The notes: generated from the sequence alone by a model not told the origin. A stretch of 6,631 bases of DNA from Hyphomicrobiales bacterium (GCA_003151375.1 PLXI01000214.1:1-6631), one strand, 5' to 3'. Shown: positions 1 to 5,955, counted from the stretch's first letter. Program-made: numbers and translations.

Positions 1-767
1 GCAAATGTGAATATTGCCGCAAGCAAATGTATTCCCATTGCACAACAGGCGGCTGGATCCTTGGCAATTCAATTGATGGCACACAGGCGGGATATGTGCG
101 CATTCCACACGCGGATACCAGCTTATATCCAATCCCAAAAGACGCAGATGAAGAGGCCTTGGTGATGTTAAGTGATATCCTGCCAACAGGCTTTGAATGC
201 GGCGTACTCAACGGCCAGGTTCAACCAGGAAACGTGATCGCAATTGTAGGTGCTGGGCCAGTTGGTCTCGCCGCCTTGCTTACAGCGCAATTTTATTCTC
301 CTGCAGAAATCATCATGATTGATCTTGATGATAACAGACTCGAAGTTGCCAAACGCTTTGGCGCCACCACCACGATCAACAGTGCCGATGGCAAAGCCAC
401 TGAAGCTGTTATGAGATTAACAGCGAACCGCGGCGTTGATACTGCGATCGAAGCCGTTGGCATTCCAGCCACTTTTGAACTTTGCCAAACCATCATCGCG
501 GCCGGTGGCCACATCGCCAACATCGGGGTGCATGGCAAGAAAGTAGATCTTCATTTAGAAAAGCTGTGGGATCGAAATATATCGATCACTACGCGGCTGG
601 TTGATACAGTAACAATCCCAATGCTGTTCAAGACGGTCAACTCTCATAAGATTAACCCAAAACTATTGATCACGCATCGTTTTACCTTCGATAAGATTCT
701 AGATGCCTACGAGACCTTTGGAAATGCCGCAAAATCAAAAGCTCTGAAGGTTCTCATTGAGATGTAG
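1..767 (+). CDS. Zinc-dependent alcohol dehydrogenase, 5'-truncated by window edge
   Basis: C-terminal two thirds of a medium-chain (MDR) zinc alcohol dehydrogenase, which oxidises an alcohol to an aldehyde or ketone with a nicotinamide cofactor in the cytosol. The reading frame is open from base 3, so the start lies upstream. Cysteine codons at 6-8, 15-17 and 39-41 fit three of the four structural-zinc cysteines; the first must lie just outside. The Asp at 174-176 (context MLSDILPTGF) matches the third catalytic-zinc ligand of the secondary-ADH subgroup. The Rossmann glycine motif GAGPVG is at 249-266, and the acidic stretch DLDDNR at the end of the second Rossmann strand favours NAD over NADP. 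The codons for the other two catalytic-zinc ligands are upstream. About 254 residues are present of a usual 340-350. The family is secure; the substrate is unknown. The next gene follows after 93 bases. Confidence 0.93.
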   Translation, partial: KCEYCRKQMYSHCTTGGWILGNSIDGTQAGYVRIPHADTSLYPIPKDADEEALVMLSDILPTGFECGVLNGQVQPGNVIAIVGAGPVGLAALLTAQFYSPAEIIMIDLDDNRLEVAKRFGATTTINSADGKATEAVMRLTANRGVDTAIEAVGIPATFELCQTIIAAGGHIANIGVHGKKVDLHLEKLWDRNISITTRLVDTVTIPMLFKTVNSHKINPKLLITHRFTFDKILDAYETFGNAAKSKALKVLIEM

Positions 768-781
768 TGGTCTGGCAAGAA

Positions 782-799
782 TCCCCTCAGTATCGGGGA
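782..799 (+). other. Small hairpin after the alcohol dehydrogenase gene
   Basis: A 5-bp perfect stem (TCCCC at 782-786 with GGGGA at 795-799) and an 8-base loop lie 14 bases after the dehydrogenase stop. No T-run follows, so it is at best a weak or attenuating terminator. It could also simply be chance. Confidence 0.3.
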
Positions 800-860
800 A
801 CCAATATCGCTTTCAAGCGTTCTGTTTACTTCAACACACTTAAACAATATCGGAGTAATC

Positions 861-1256
861 ATGGCCAGTTCACATTTTCACGCAGCCGTCTGGCTTGATC
901 ACCATCAAGCAAGAGTATTTCATTTCAACGTAAACGACTCCGACAGCCAGAAAGTCCATCCGCACAATGCCTCAGTTCACATCCATCACAAGGCAAACAC
1001 CATAGGCAGCGGCCATGCATTGATGGAGCCCGAGTTCATGAAAGAAGTTGCATCAGCCATTTCGGTGGCAGGTGAAATACTCGTCATAGGGCCTGGTAAT
1101 GCCAAGACCGAATTTATGACCTATGTGGAGAAGCACGATCCTAAATTGAAAGCGAAAATTCTTGGCGTTGAAACAGTCGATCATCCTAGCGACGGCGAGA
1201 TCGTGGCCTATGCACGGAAATTTTTTAAGCCGGTGGATGAAATGCTACCGAGGTAA
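861..1256 (+). CDS. His-rich 'translational machinery protein' (eRF1 domain 3-like)
   Basis: A 131-residue soluble protein with no signal peptide or membrane segment. The C-terminal half, about residues 70-123 (GEILVIGPGNAK, then GVETVDHPSDGEIVAYARKFF), resembles the small proteobacterial proteins annotated as 'translational machinery protein', which have a fold like domain 3 of eRF1/Dom34. This assignment is from memory of the family, not from a search. The N-terminal 52 residues hold 11 histidines (for example HFH, LDHHQ, VHIHHK, GSGH), which suggests metal or nucleic-acid binding, but no role is established. The start is supported by GGAG at 852-855, five bases before ATG. It may be co-transcribed with the dehydrogenase upstream, but the 93-base gap with a hairpin leaves that open. 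The gene is certain; the function is only a family label. Confidence 0.85.
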   Translation: MASSHFHAAVWLDHHQARVFHFNVNDSDSQKVHPHNASVHIHHKANTIGSGHALMEPEFMKEVASAISVAGEILVIGPGNAKTEFMTYVEKHDPKLKAKILGVETVDHPSDGEIVAYARKFFKPVDEMLPR

Positions 1257-1376
1257 ATTTCGAATAGAGTGAAGGACAATAGAATATGTGGTCGATGGTT
1301 CAACTTGCGCCATTGATCTAGATATTGCGCCTTTGGCTGCTTTGGAACAAATTTAGCACATAGCCGTTTTGTCGGT

Positions 1377-1577
1377 ATGTCAAACACATATAGCAACGGC
1401 GCACTAAAATTAGCCAAACCCTTTATCTTGGCTGCCGCGCTCATATTATTTTCACCTATCTTCGGGTTGTTGAATGCCGCCACAACTCTACAGCCCGCTT
1501 CGGATGCCGGCGGGTTTTCCGAGTACGCTGAAACTTTTACAGCAAAGCCAACCGAACTTAGCGATGGAACCTTTTGA
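1377..1577 (+). CDS. Doubtful small exported/membrane protein
   Basis: A 66-codon frame. Residues 14-35 form a hydrophobic segment (KPFILAAALILFSPIFGLL followed by NAA) that looks like a signal peptide or single membrane helix after a Lys-containing N-terminus. The remaining 31 residues are polar and acidic with no known motif. Against it: no purine-rich ribosome binding site precedes the ATG, no alternative in-frame start exists, and a terminator-like hairpin (1494-1518) lies inside it. For it: the composition is protein-like, and a second ORF with a signal-like N-terminus follows at 1663. Not recognised; it may be spurious or a gene remnant. Confidence 0.3.
   Translation: MSNTYSNGALKLAKPFILAAALILFSPIFGLLNAATTLQPASDAGGFSEYAETFTAKPTELSDGTF
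1494..1518 (+). terminator. Possible weak intrinsic terminator
   Basis: CCCGC (1494-1498) pairs with GCGGG (1510-1514). An inner CGG/CCG stem (1501-1503 with 1507-1509) closes an ATG loop, TT is bulged, and four T follow (1515-1518). This resembles the common CCCGC-TTCGG-GCGGG-TTTT proteobacterial terminator. It is far (about 240 bases) from the stop of the His-rich gene and lies within the doubtful ORF at 1377, so it argues against that ORF. The short T-tract limits confidence. Confidence 0.4.
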
Positions 1578-1609
1578 ACGATGGCGACGTTGTTATGCAG
1601 GAATTGAAT

Positions 1610-1628
1610 TGTGAATTTAATTCTCACA
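1610..1628. promoter_or_regulatory. Imperfect palindrome, possible operator
   Basis: TGTGA (1610-1614) and TCACA (1624-1628) form an inverted repeat around an AT-only core except for one C, with further imperfect TGAAT/ATTCA symmetry outside. It ends 34 bases before the ATG at 1663. The half-sites look like a CRP site, but the 9-base spacer differs from the canonical 6, so CRP itself is unlikely. Confidence 0.35.
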
Positions 1629-1662
1629 TTCAATCTTTGTAACAACTCAAGGAATTCAAATC

Positions 1663-1839
1663 ATGTTCAATAAATCGAAAAATCTGGGTGTGCTCTCTGT
1701 ACTCCGCCTAGTTACGCTTGCATCGGGAATGGGTATGACACAGGCCTACGCATTTCCGATTGCGCCGCCTTCTATGCCGTCGGGTACCGTGGTACACTCA
1801 AGCGAGAGGTTACAGGCCATACGGTTCCTCCGGAATTAG
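1663..1839 (+). CDS. Small putative exported protein, possibly frameshifted
   Basis: A 58-codon frame beginning ATG at 1663 with a fair ribosome binding site (AAGGA at 1649-1653, nine bases upstream). Residues 1-30 look like a Sec signal peptide: Lys4 and Lys6, a hydrophobic core around GVLSVLRLVTLASGMGM, and an AYA cleavage site before Phe31. The mature part would be only 28 residues and contains Pro-rich APPSMPSG. A second (+) frame, open from 1674 to the stop at 1878-1880, overlaps it. From about 1758 that frame reads as an ordinary protein C-terminus (AAFYAVGYRGTLK, then PPELAVLAEHLHGLAAE). A single missing base near 1757 would join signal peptide and that tail into one protein of about 70 residues. 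I do not recognise either version. Confidence 0.45.
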   Translation: MFNKSKNLGVLSVLRLVTLASGMGMTQAYAFPIAPPSMPSGTVVHSSERLQAIRFLRN

Positions 1840-1933
1840 CCGTGCTGGCAGAGCATCTGCATGGGCTGGCGGCAGAATAGGGCGGACGGGCGCTATATGG
1901 ACTGAAACAGAGATTTCCACTAGGGGATTGAGA

Positions 1934-1957
1934 GTCTGCTCCTGACCCGAAGCAGAC
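1934..1957. repeat. 7-bp perfect hairpin around GACCC
   Basis: GTCTGCT (1934-1940) pairs perfectly with AGCAGAC (1951-1957) across the 10-base loop CCTGACCCGA. No T-run follows on either strand, so it is not a standard terminator. It looks like the short dispersed palindromes with a TGACCC core found between genes in several alphaproteobacteria; that comparison is from memory and is only a suggestion. Confidence 0.4.
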
Positions 1958-1985
1958 AGCCATTGTGAACAAGCTGCACGTTGTG

Positions 1986-2025
1986 AAAAAAGGCGCGCGA
2001 TCGGTTGAATGACAATCAACCGCGC
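1986..2025 (-). terminator. Intrinsic terminator of the minus-strand operon
   Basis: Read on the minus strand, GCG+CGGTTGA (2025-2016) pairs with TCAACCG (2008-2002) and, past a 2-base bulge, CGC (1999-1997). The loop has seven bases. A run of six T follows (1991-1986 on the plus strand as A). The stem starts about 20 bases after the GST stop codon, the right place to end the operon transcript. On the plus strand no T-run follows, so it should work in one direction only. Confidence 0.85.
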
Positions 2026-2045
2026 AAATTCTGCTTCGATTGGCC

Positions 2046-2738
2046 CTACTTGGCTTGAGACCTCACATAGGCAATATAGCCTCTCACATCCGCGGCAGGT
2101 TCTGCGTAAGCCTTGCCCAGCGATTTCTCCATGGCTGCCATGTAGCTCTTTGCCCAAGCTGGCAAATTGTAATTCACGATCGCAAGGAATTCCAAGGTTG
2201 CTGCCAATCGGATATCAGCAATTGACGGCTTTGAGCCCCCGATAAAGGGCGTGCCATCCATGTAGAACTTGTGAAACACGTCAAGCGGTTCGGCAATGGC
2301 TTCCATGGCATGCTTTTGCGCCTCGGCCTTATGTGATGCATCCAGATTTGATGCGCCAACTTCGCCGGCATATTGCGGAAAGCCAAGAGCAGGATAGGTT
2401 GCGCGCGCGACGTAAGGATAAAGCGTCCCAATAATGTAGAACATTGCGCTATCGATCATCGCACGCTTGGCTGCCGCCTTAGGATAGAATTTGGTTATCT
2501 CATGCTTGTTGCACAGATACTGCATGATGGCGCAGCTTTCCCACATCACACCCTTGGGCAATTGTTTGGCTTCCAGCATCGGCGTCAAATGGGCCGGGTT
2601 CTTGGCCAGAAAATCTGGATGGCGGGTCTTGCCGTAGACATCGTCTTCGACAAACTCAAGCTTGGCGGCACGCACGAAGACGCGCACCGCCATGTTGTTA
2701 ACACTTGGTTTTAACACATGAAGTTTTAGCGTGGTCAT
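2046..2738 (-). CDS. Glutathione S-transferase family protein
   Basis: A 230-residue cytosolic GST-fold protein of normal length. Residues 4-86 are the thioredoxin-like domain: a candidate glutathione-activating Ser12 (LKPSVNN), the turn PAHLTPML (48-55) and the glutathione-contacting ESCAI (67-71, Glu67-Ser68). Residues about 93-225 are the all-helical domain, with the folding motif PSIADI (171-176, Ser172 and Asp175 as N-capping box). It may conjugate or isomerise an electrophilic intermediate with glutathione; the class looks theta/beta-like with Ser rather than Tyr, and the substrate is unknown. The start is set at 2738 because AGGGAG at 2750-2745 sits six bases upstream. An in-frame ATG at 2774 would put that site inside the gene and overlap the VOC stop. 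Last gene of the operon, 32 bases after the VOC gene. Confidence 0.93.
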   Translation of the reverse strand: MTTLKLHVLKPSVNNMAVRVFVRAAKLEFVEDDVYGKTRHPDFLAKNPAHLTPMLEAKQLPKGVMWESCAIMQYLCNKHEITKFYPKAAAKRAMIDSAMFYIIGTLYPYVARATYPALGFPQYAGEVGASNLDASHKAEAQKHAMEAIAEPLDVFHKFYMDGTPFIGGSKPSIADIRLAATLEFLAIVNYNLPAWAKSYMAAMEKSLGKAYAEPAADVRGYIAYVRSQAK

Positions 2739-2744
2739 TTCAGT

Positions 2745-2750
2745 CTCCCT
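2745..2750 (-). promoter_or_regulatory. Ribosome binding site deciding the GST start
   Basis: AGGGAG on the minus strand with a 6-base spacer to the ATG at 2738-2736. It selects this start over the upstream in-frame ATG at 2774. Confidence 0.8.
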
Positions 2751-2770
2751 TTGAGTTTTGTTTTTTGATT

Positions 2771-3352
2771 TCAATATGGATTTTTTGGCAACCGATCAGT
2801 GGAAAGTGATGATGTTCGCTTGGTTGTTAGCTGTTCTATCGCATCAGCCAGATGAACTTCTGCGATATTGTGATCGCCGCGAGCGACACGGATGTGATGG
2901 GCCGCAAACAAGACATCGGCATGAGTGTAGCCTTGTGGCGGATCAAACAGATAGGACGCAAGCTCAATCAGCAAGCCCAGCGGATCGGTAAAATAAATCG
3001 AATCCATGAAGCCGCGATCTTTCACCCCGCTATGCTTGATGCCCCGGTCATCCAGGCGCTTAACGGCCTGAAGAAAAGTGACACGAGACACCGAGAAGGC
3101 GATGTGATGAACGCAACCCGGTTCATTGGGCGTGCGCCGTGGATCAGCTTTGCGGGTTTCGTCAGCGAAGACCGTGATCAGCCGACCATCACCCGGATCA
3201 AAATACAAATGGCTTTCTGAAGCCTTGTCCAAGTTAGGTTGTTCAAACACGAAAGGCATGCCAAGAACGCCTTCCCAGAAATCAATTGACGTCTGACGCG
3301 TGGCGCCGTTGATGGTAATATGATGAACTCCTTGGCTTTGTAGTTTTTGCAT
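2771..3352 (-). CDS. VOC family (glyoxalase/extradiol dioxygenase superfamily) protein
   Basis: A 193-residue vicinal-oxygen-chelate protein with two beta-alpha-beta-beta-beta modules. Module 1 opens with GVHHITI (8-14) and module 2 with CVHHIAF (80-86) and ends IYFTDPLGLLIELAS (119-133). Likely metal ligands are His11, His83 and Glu130, the 2-His-1-Glu set of the superfamily. Tyr120 matches the conserved Tyr of ring-cleaving dioxygenases, but the histidine their fingerprint has 6-8 residues before the position preceding it is absent (Lys111-Asp112-Arg113). A classical catechol extradiol dioxygenase is therefore doubtful. It could be a dioxygenase, isomerase, glyoxalase or hydrolase. The tail beyond about residue 155 is longer than a minimal VOC and has no clear motif. 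The start ATG at 3352 has AGG seven bases upstream. It follows the ligase gene by 15 bases. Confidence 0.88.
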   Translation of the reverse strand: MQKLQSQGVHHITINGATRQTSIDFWEGVLGMPFVFEQPNLDKASESHLYFDPGDGRLITVFADETRKADPRRTPNEPGCVHHIAFSVSRVTFLQAVKRLDDRGIKHSGVKDRGFMDSIYFTDPLGLLIELASYLFDPPQGYTHADVLFAAHHIRVARGDHNIAEVHLADAIEQLTTKRTSSLSTDRLPKNPY

Positions 3353-3367
3353 CTCTTCGCCTGTGTT

Positions 3368-4669
3368 TCAATGTTGTACGAGTTTGGATTTGTATTCGCT
3401 ACGCTGCAGCGCGCCATGAGGAAGCAATTCCACAGCTGCGGAAAATACCAATACACTCCTGAGCCTCGATTGAATAGCTTCAGCCAGGATCAAATCGGCA
3501 ATTTGTTCCTTGGCAAGCTCGATCATGATGGGCAGCGGCGGGTCCTGATTAACGCCAAGTTGACGAGGTTTCACCAGAATATAGCCACTAACGGCAGGCA
3601 TGAATTCACTCACCACCTCGCGGATTGCCGACGGAAAAACATTGACACCGCGCACAATCAACATGTCATCGGTACGCCCAATACACCTGACACGTGGCGA
3701 TGTACGGCCGCATTTGCAGGGACCCGACCAAACCTCGACATGATCGCGGCTACGGAAGCGCAGCAGAGGGGCGGCGCGATGCCGCAAATGAGTTAGTACC
3801 AGCTCGCCGCGCGCGCCATCCTGCCAGGCTATCTGAGCCCCGGTCTCTGGATCAATCAGTTCGGGATGAACATAATCGCGGGCACCCAAGTGCATTCCGC
3901 TCTGATATTCGCATTCACCCCAGAGTGATACGCCAATGTCACCGATTCCCATGGCTTCTGTGACGCGCGCTCCCCAACCTTCTTCCAGTCTCTTGCGAAA
4001 CTTCGTTTCGCCGCCGCCGGGCTCCCCCGCCACCAGAACGCGTTGAACACTTGACCCTCGTAGATCAAATTTTCTCTCTGCAGCCCATTCGATGAGGTAA
4101 TCGGCATAAGAAGGCGTCATCACCGCCGCATCGGGATGCAGCAGTTCGATGGCTTTCATCAATCGTTCGGTATTGCCTGTGCCAACCGGAATGTGGCACA
4201 AACCAATACGATCCATCGAAGCCAAAGCAGCACCGGCCACAAATGGTCCGGCGTTGTAGGTGGACACGATGCGCTGCCCTGCCTTGATGCCAGAGGCGGC
4301 GTAACTTCGCGATGATCCCGTCACCCAATTGTCGAGATCACTCTGAGTGAGCGGGATGTAGCTCGGTGTGCCAGTGGTGCCACTGGTGGAATAGATGCGG
4401 ACGATCTCCTCGCGCGCCACACAGAGGTGGCTGCCAATGGGGTTCTCGCGGGTGGAAGTGGCGCGTATTTCATTCTTCTCAGTCAAGGGCAGTTGACCAA
4501 TCTCGGCCAAGCCACCGGCAGATTCGGGGGAGGCAAAGCCCGCGTTCATCAACTTATTACGATAGAAACTTGAATGTTCAAACAAGTAACACAGCTGGTC
4601 ACGATAATGCCGGTCATCGATTTCGATTTGGGCTGCCCAGGGCCGGGTTTCTATTTCGTGAGATAACAT
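3368..4669 (-). CDS. Phenylacetate-CoA ligase-like (PaaK family) acyl-CoA ligase
   Basis: A 433-residue ANL-superfamily adenylate-forming enzyme, predicted to activate a carboxylic acid with ATP and CoA to an acyl-CoA. Length fits PaaK (about 430-440). Motifs in order: nucleotide loop YSTSGTTGTP (93-102); A5-like region EAMGIGDIG (238-246), where the usual YG-[LT]-[ST]-E is changed to MGIGD; HPELIDPETG (268-277); GELVLTHL (288-295); RFRSRD (304-309); CKCGR (318-322); hinge motif GRTDDMLIVRGVNVFPS (331-347); and the C-terminal catalytic-lysine region RSEYKSK (423-429, Lys427 likely). Phenylacetate itself is not implied, because the acyl-pocket region is divergent. The gene lies eight bases after the citrate-synthase-like gene, and GGGAAG overlapping that gene's stop serves as its ribosome binding site, so the two are probably translationally coupled. 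Confidence 0.92.
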   Translation of the reverse strand: MLSHEIETRPWAAQIEIDDRHYRDQLCYLFEHSSFYRNKLMNAGFASPESAGGLAEIGQLPLTEKNEIRATSTRENPIGSHLCVAREEIVRIYSTSGTTGTPSYIPLTQSDLDNWVTGSSRSYAASGIKAGQRIVSTYNAGPFVAGAALASMDRIGLCHIPVGTGNTERLMKAIELLHPDAAVMTPSYADYLIEWAAERKFDLRGSSVQRVLVAGEPGGGETKFRKRLEEGWGARVTEAMGIGDIGVSLWGECEYQSGMHLGARDYVHPELIDPETGAQIAWQDGARGELVLTHLRHRAAPLLRFRSRDHVEVWSGPCKCGRTSPRVRCIGRTDDMLIVRGVNVFPSAIREVVSEFMPAVSGYILVKPRQLGVNQDPPLPIMIELAKEQIADLILAEAIQSRLRSVLVFSAAVELLPHGALQRSEYKSKLVQH

Positions 4670-4672
4670 CAG

Positions 4673-4678
4673 CTTCCC
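4673..4678 (-). promoter_or_regulatory. Ribosome binding site of the CoA ligase, overlapping the upstream stop
   Basis: GGGAAG on the minus strand, three bases before ATG at 4669-4667. Its first base is also the last base of the TAG stop of the citrate-synthase-like gene (4680-4678). This arrangement favours translational coupling. Confidence 0.6.
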
Positions 4679-5442
4679 TATTTTCGACGGTAACTAATTG
4701 CTTCTTCGGCCTTGCCGGCCATCCAAAGACCAATCGAGTTCTGCTGCTCTTCAGCCAGATGCCCGAGAATCCCAGCTGTCCTCGCCAATAATGGCACTGA
4801 CTTCACAATCGAAGCCGGAAAGCCCAGATCCAACATCACAGCTGCAATCGGCATGGACACATTCATCGTCAACGGCATGCCCCAGACCTTTTCAACAGCT
4901 TGGCGAAATTGCCGCGCCAGTTTCACATGCGGCCCGCTGGCACCCTTTGCATCAGCGAGTTCGAGAATTCTTTCGGCGCGAGGGTCTAATGGTTTGTGCA
5001 CCGGATGACCAAAACCCGGCAACTTGCCGCCGGATTTCCGAATAGCACTCGCCATGGTCTCTACAGTGACGAGGGGATCGTCTCCGGCCCTTACTCTGCT
5101 TTGCGCTTCCTCCAATAATTTGGCGCAAAGTTCCGAGGTTCCGAGCAACACAGGCCCGCAACCGAGAAGACCCGCCGCCAGAGCTCCCTGCAGCGAGCCT
5201 GGATCAGCAGCATAAGTCATCCGCGCTGCAACAGCTGTTGGCATCATTCCGTGTTCGGCGATAGAAATGAGCAAGAGATCCAGGAATTCACGTTGGGTCG
5301 AAGTCGCTTCGTGGCCCGTCAAAAGCAGAAAGAAATATTCGGTAAAGCTCATGTGGCCCATGATGGAACGGCAAAGATCGAGACCATGCACTTCCACCCG
5401 GTCCGGGTAGGCTTGGCATATACTGCTTTCAGCAGAATTCAT
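4678..5442 (-). CDS. Citrate-synthase/citryl-CoA-lyase-like protein with altered catalytic residues
   Basis: A 254-residue protein of the citrate synthase fold, much shorter than true citrate synthases (about 370-430) and near the size of stand-alone citryl-CoA lyases. Visible landmarks: VHGLDLCRSIMGHMSFTEYF (18-37, the usual RGYPL..L...SFxE region), IAEHG (61-65, equivalent of the oxaloacetate-binding ADHE histidine), GSLQGALAAGLLGCGP (82-97), GFGHPVHKPLDPRAERI (143-159, His146 and Arg155 conserved), and ARTAGILGHLAEEQ (220-233). Two classical triad positions differ: the His of GPxHGGAxE is Leu99 (GPVLLGTSE) and the Asp of NVD is Ser196 (NVSMP). It would make or cleave a C-C bond next to a CoA thioester, if still catalytic. 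First gene of the minus operon. The ATG at 5442 lacks a strong ribosome binding site, and no in-frame ATG, GTG or TTG lies between it and the upstream stop at 5505-5503. Confidence 0.85.
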   Translation of the reverse strand: MNSAESSICQAYPDRVEVHGLDLCRSIMGHMSFTEYFFLLLTGHEATSTQREFLDLLLISIAEHGMMPTAVAARMTYAADPGSLQGALAAGLLGCGPVLLGTSELCAKLLEEAQSRVRAGDDPLVTVETMASAIRKSGGKLPGFGHPVHKPLDPRAERILELADAKGASGPHVKLARQFRQAVEKVWGMPLTMNVSMPIAAVMLDLGFPASIVKSVPLLARTAGILGHLAEEQQNSIGLWMAGKAEEAISYRRK

Positions 5443-5955
5443 TTTGAAGGCCCATGGTTGAAATCGCCGATCTATGATTGGCTTTTGAGAACTACGAGAG
5501 GCTCACTTATCAAAACTGCGCGATTGTTTCTGTTTTGTCAAACGGCGCAAGATTGTCGCACTGCAACGAGGCAACGTGCATTGGCAAAATTCAGAGTTCT
5601 GATTTGTGATCCTCGGTCTTAGACTTCAACCCATGTGGCTTGTCTGAAATTTTAGACCAAACGCCGTGAGAGACTTCCGGATATTTGACACGCCTTCGAG
5701 ACGGGCAAGTCAGGCGCGTCAGCCAATGCCCGTTGCTGGTCAAATGTTAATTGATGATATCCGGTATTGGCGCAAATCAGCCCATTACACTTAGCGGCAC
5801 CTGGCCAGCTGTCAGAGTATGAAAGTCGACGCGACGTCCAGCAAGATATGGCTCAAAGTCTTCAGTGGCCAATGCCTTGATATTCGCCCTCGGCAATCCT
5901 AGTCTCCAAGCAAGTGGGCGCTCTGCCCGTTAATTTTGAGTTGGGGAAGCAAAGC

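Larger units (their letters stand above)
1257..1662. other. Gene-poor stretch with one doubtful small ORF
   Basis: About 400 bases with no confident gene. The contents are a doubtful 66-codon ORF (1377-1577), a terminator-like hairpin at 1494-1518 and an imperfect palindrome at 1610-1628. An antisense frame stays open across much of it but runs into the His-rich gene and has no recognisable motif. An AAGGA followed by ATG at 1286 leads only to an 11-codon frame. This could be a decayed gene region or regulatory spacer. Confidence 0.6.
1840..2045. other. Convergent spacer with hairpins
   Basis: Lies between the small (+) ORF and the 3' end of the minus operon. It holds the tail of the alternative frame (to 1880), a 7-bp hairpin at 1934-1957 and the minus-strand terminator at 1986-2025. 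Other frames open here are Arg-rich or antisense and look like shadows. Confidence 0.7.

Noticed and set aside
1610..1628. Canonical CRP site
   Set aside because: The half-sites match but the spacer is nine bases instead of six; kept only as a generic palindrome.
1208..1645. 145-codon minus-strand frame
   Set aside because: Overlaps the end of the confident His-rich gene antisense, has no ribosome binding site or recognisable motif, and its composition reads as unstructured; treated as a shadow.
1760..1945. 61-codon plus-strand Arg-rich frame
   Set aside because: Arg/Gly/Trp-rich composition typical of an out-of-frame reading, no ribosome binding site, only a TTG start.
1810..2157. 115-codon minus-strand frame
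   Set aside because: Overlaps the 3' end of the GST gene in another frame and spans the terminator; no motif.
2373..2714. 113-codon plus-strand frame inside the GST gene
   Set aside because: Antisense to conserved GST motifs; no independent support.
2739..2774. Upstream ATG start for the GST
   Set aside because: The strong AGGGAG site lies inside this extension and 6 bases before the ATG at 2738; the extra 12 residues are Lys/Thr/Glu-rich, precede the conserved N-terminus and would overlap the VOC stop.
3347..3796. 149-codon plus-strand frame inside the CoA ligase gene
   Set aside because: Antisense to conserved PaaK motifs, with His/Asn/Gln-rich shadow composition.
5512..5541. Sigma70 promoter on the minus strand with -35 TTGACA
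   Set aside because: The -35 is a consensus match, but the only tolerable -10 (TTTGAT) is about 21 bases away, too far for a confident call.
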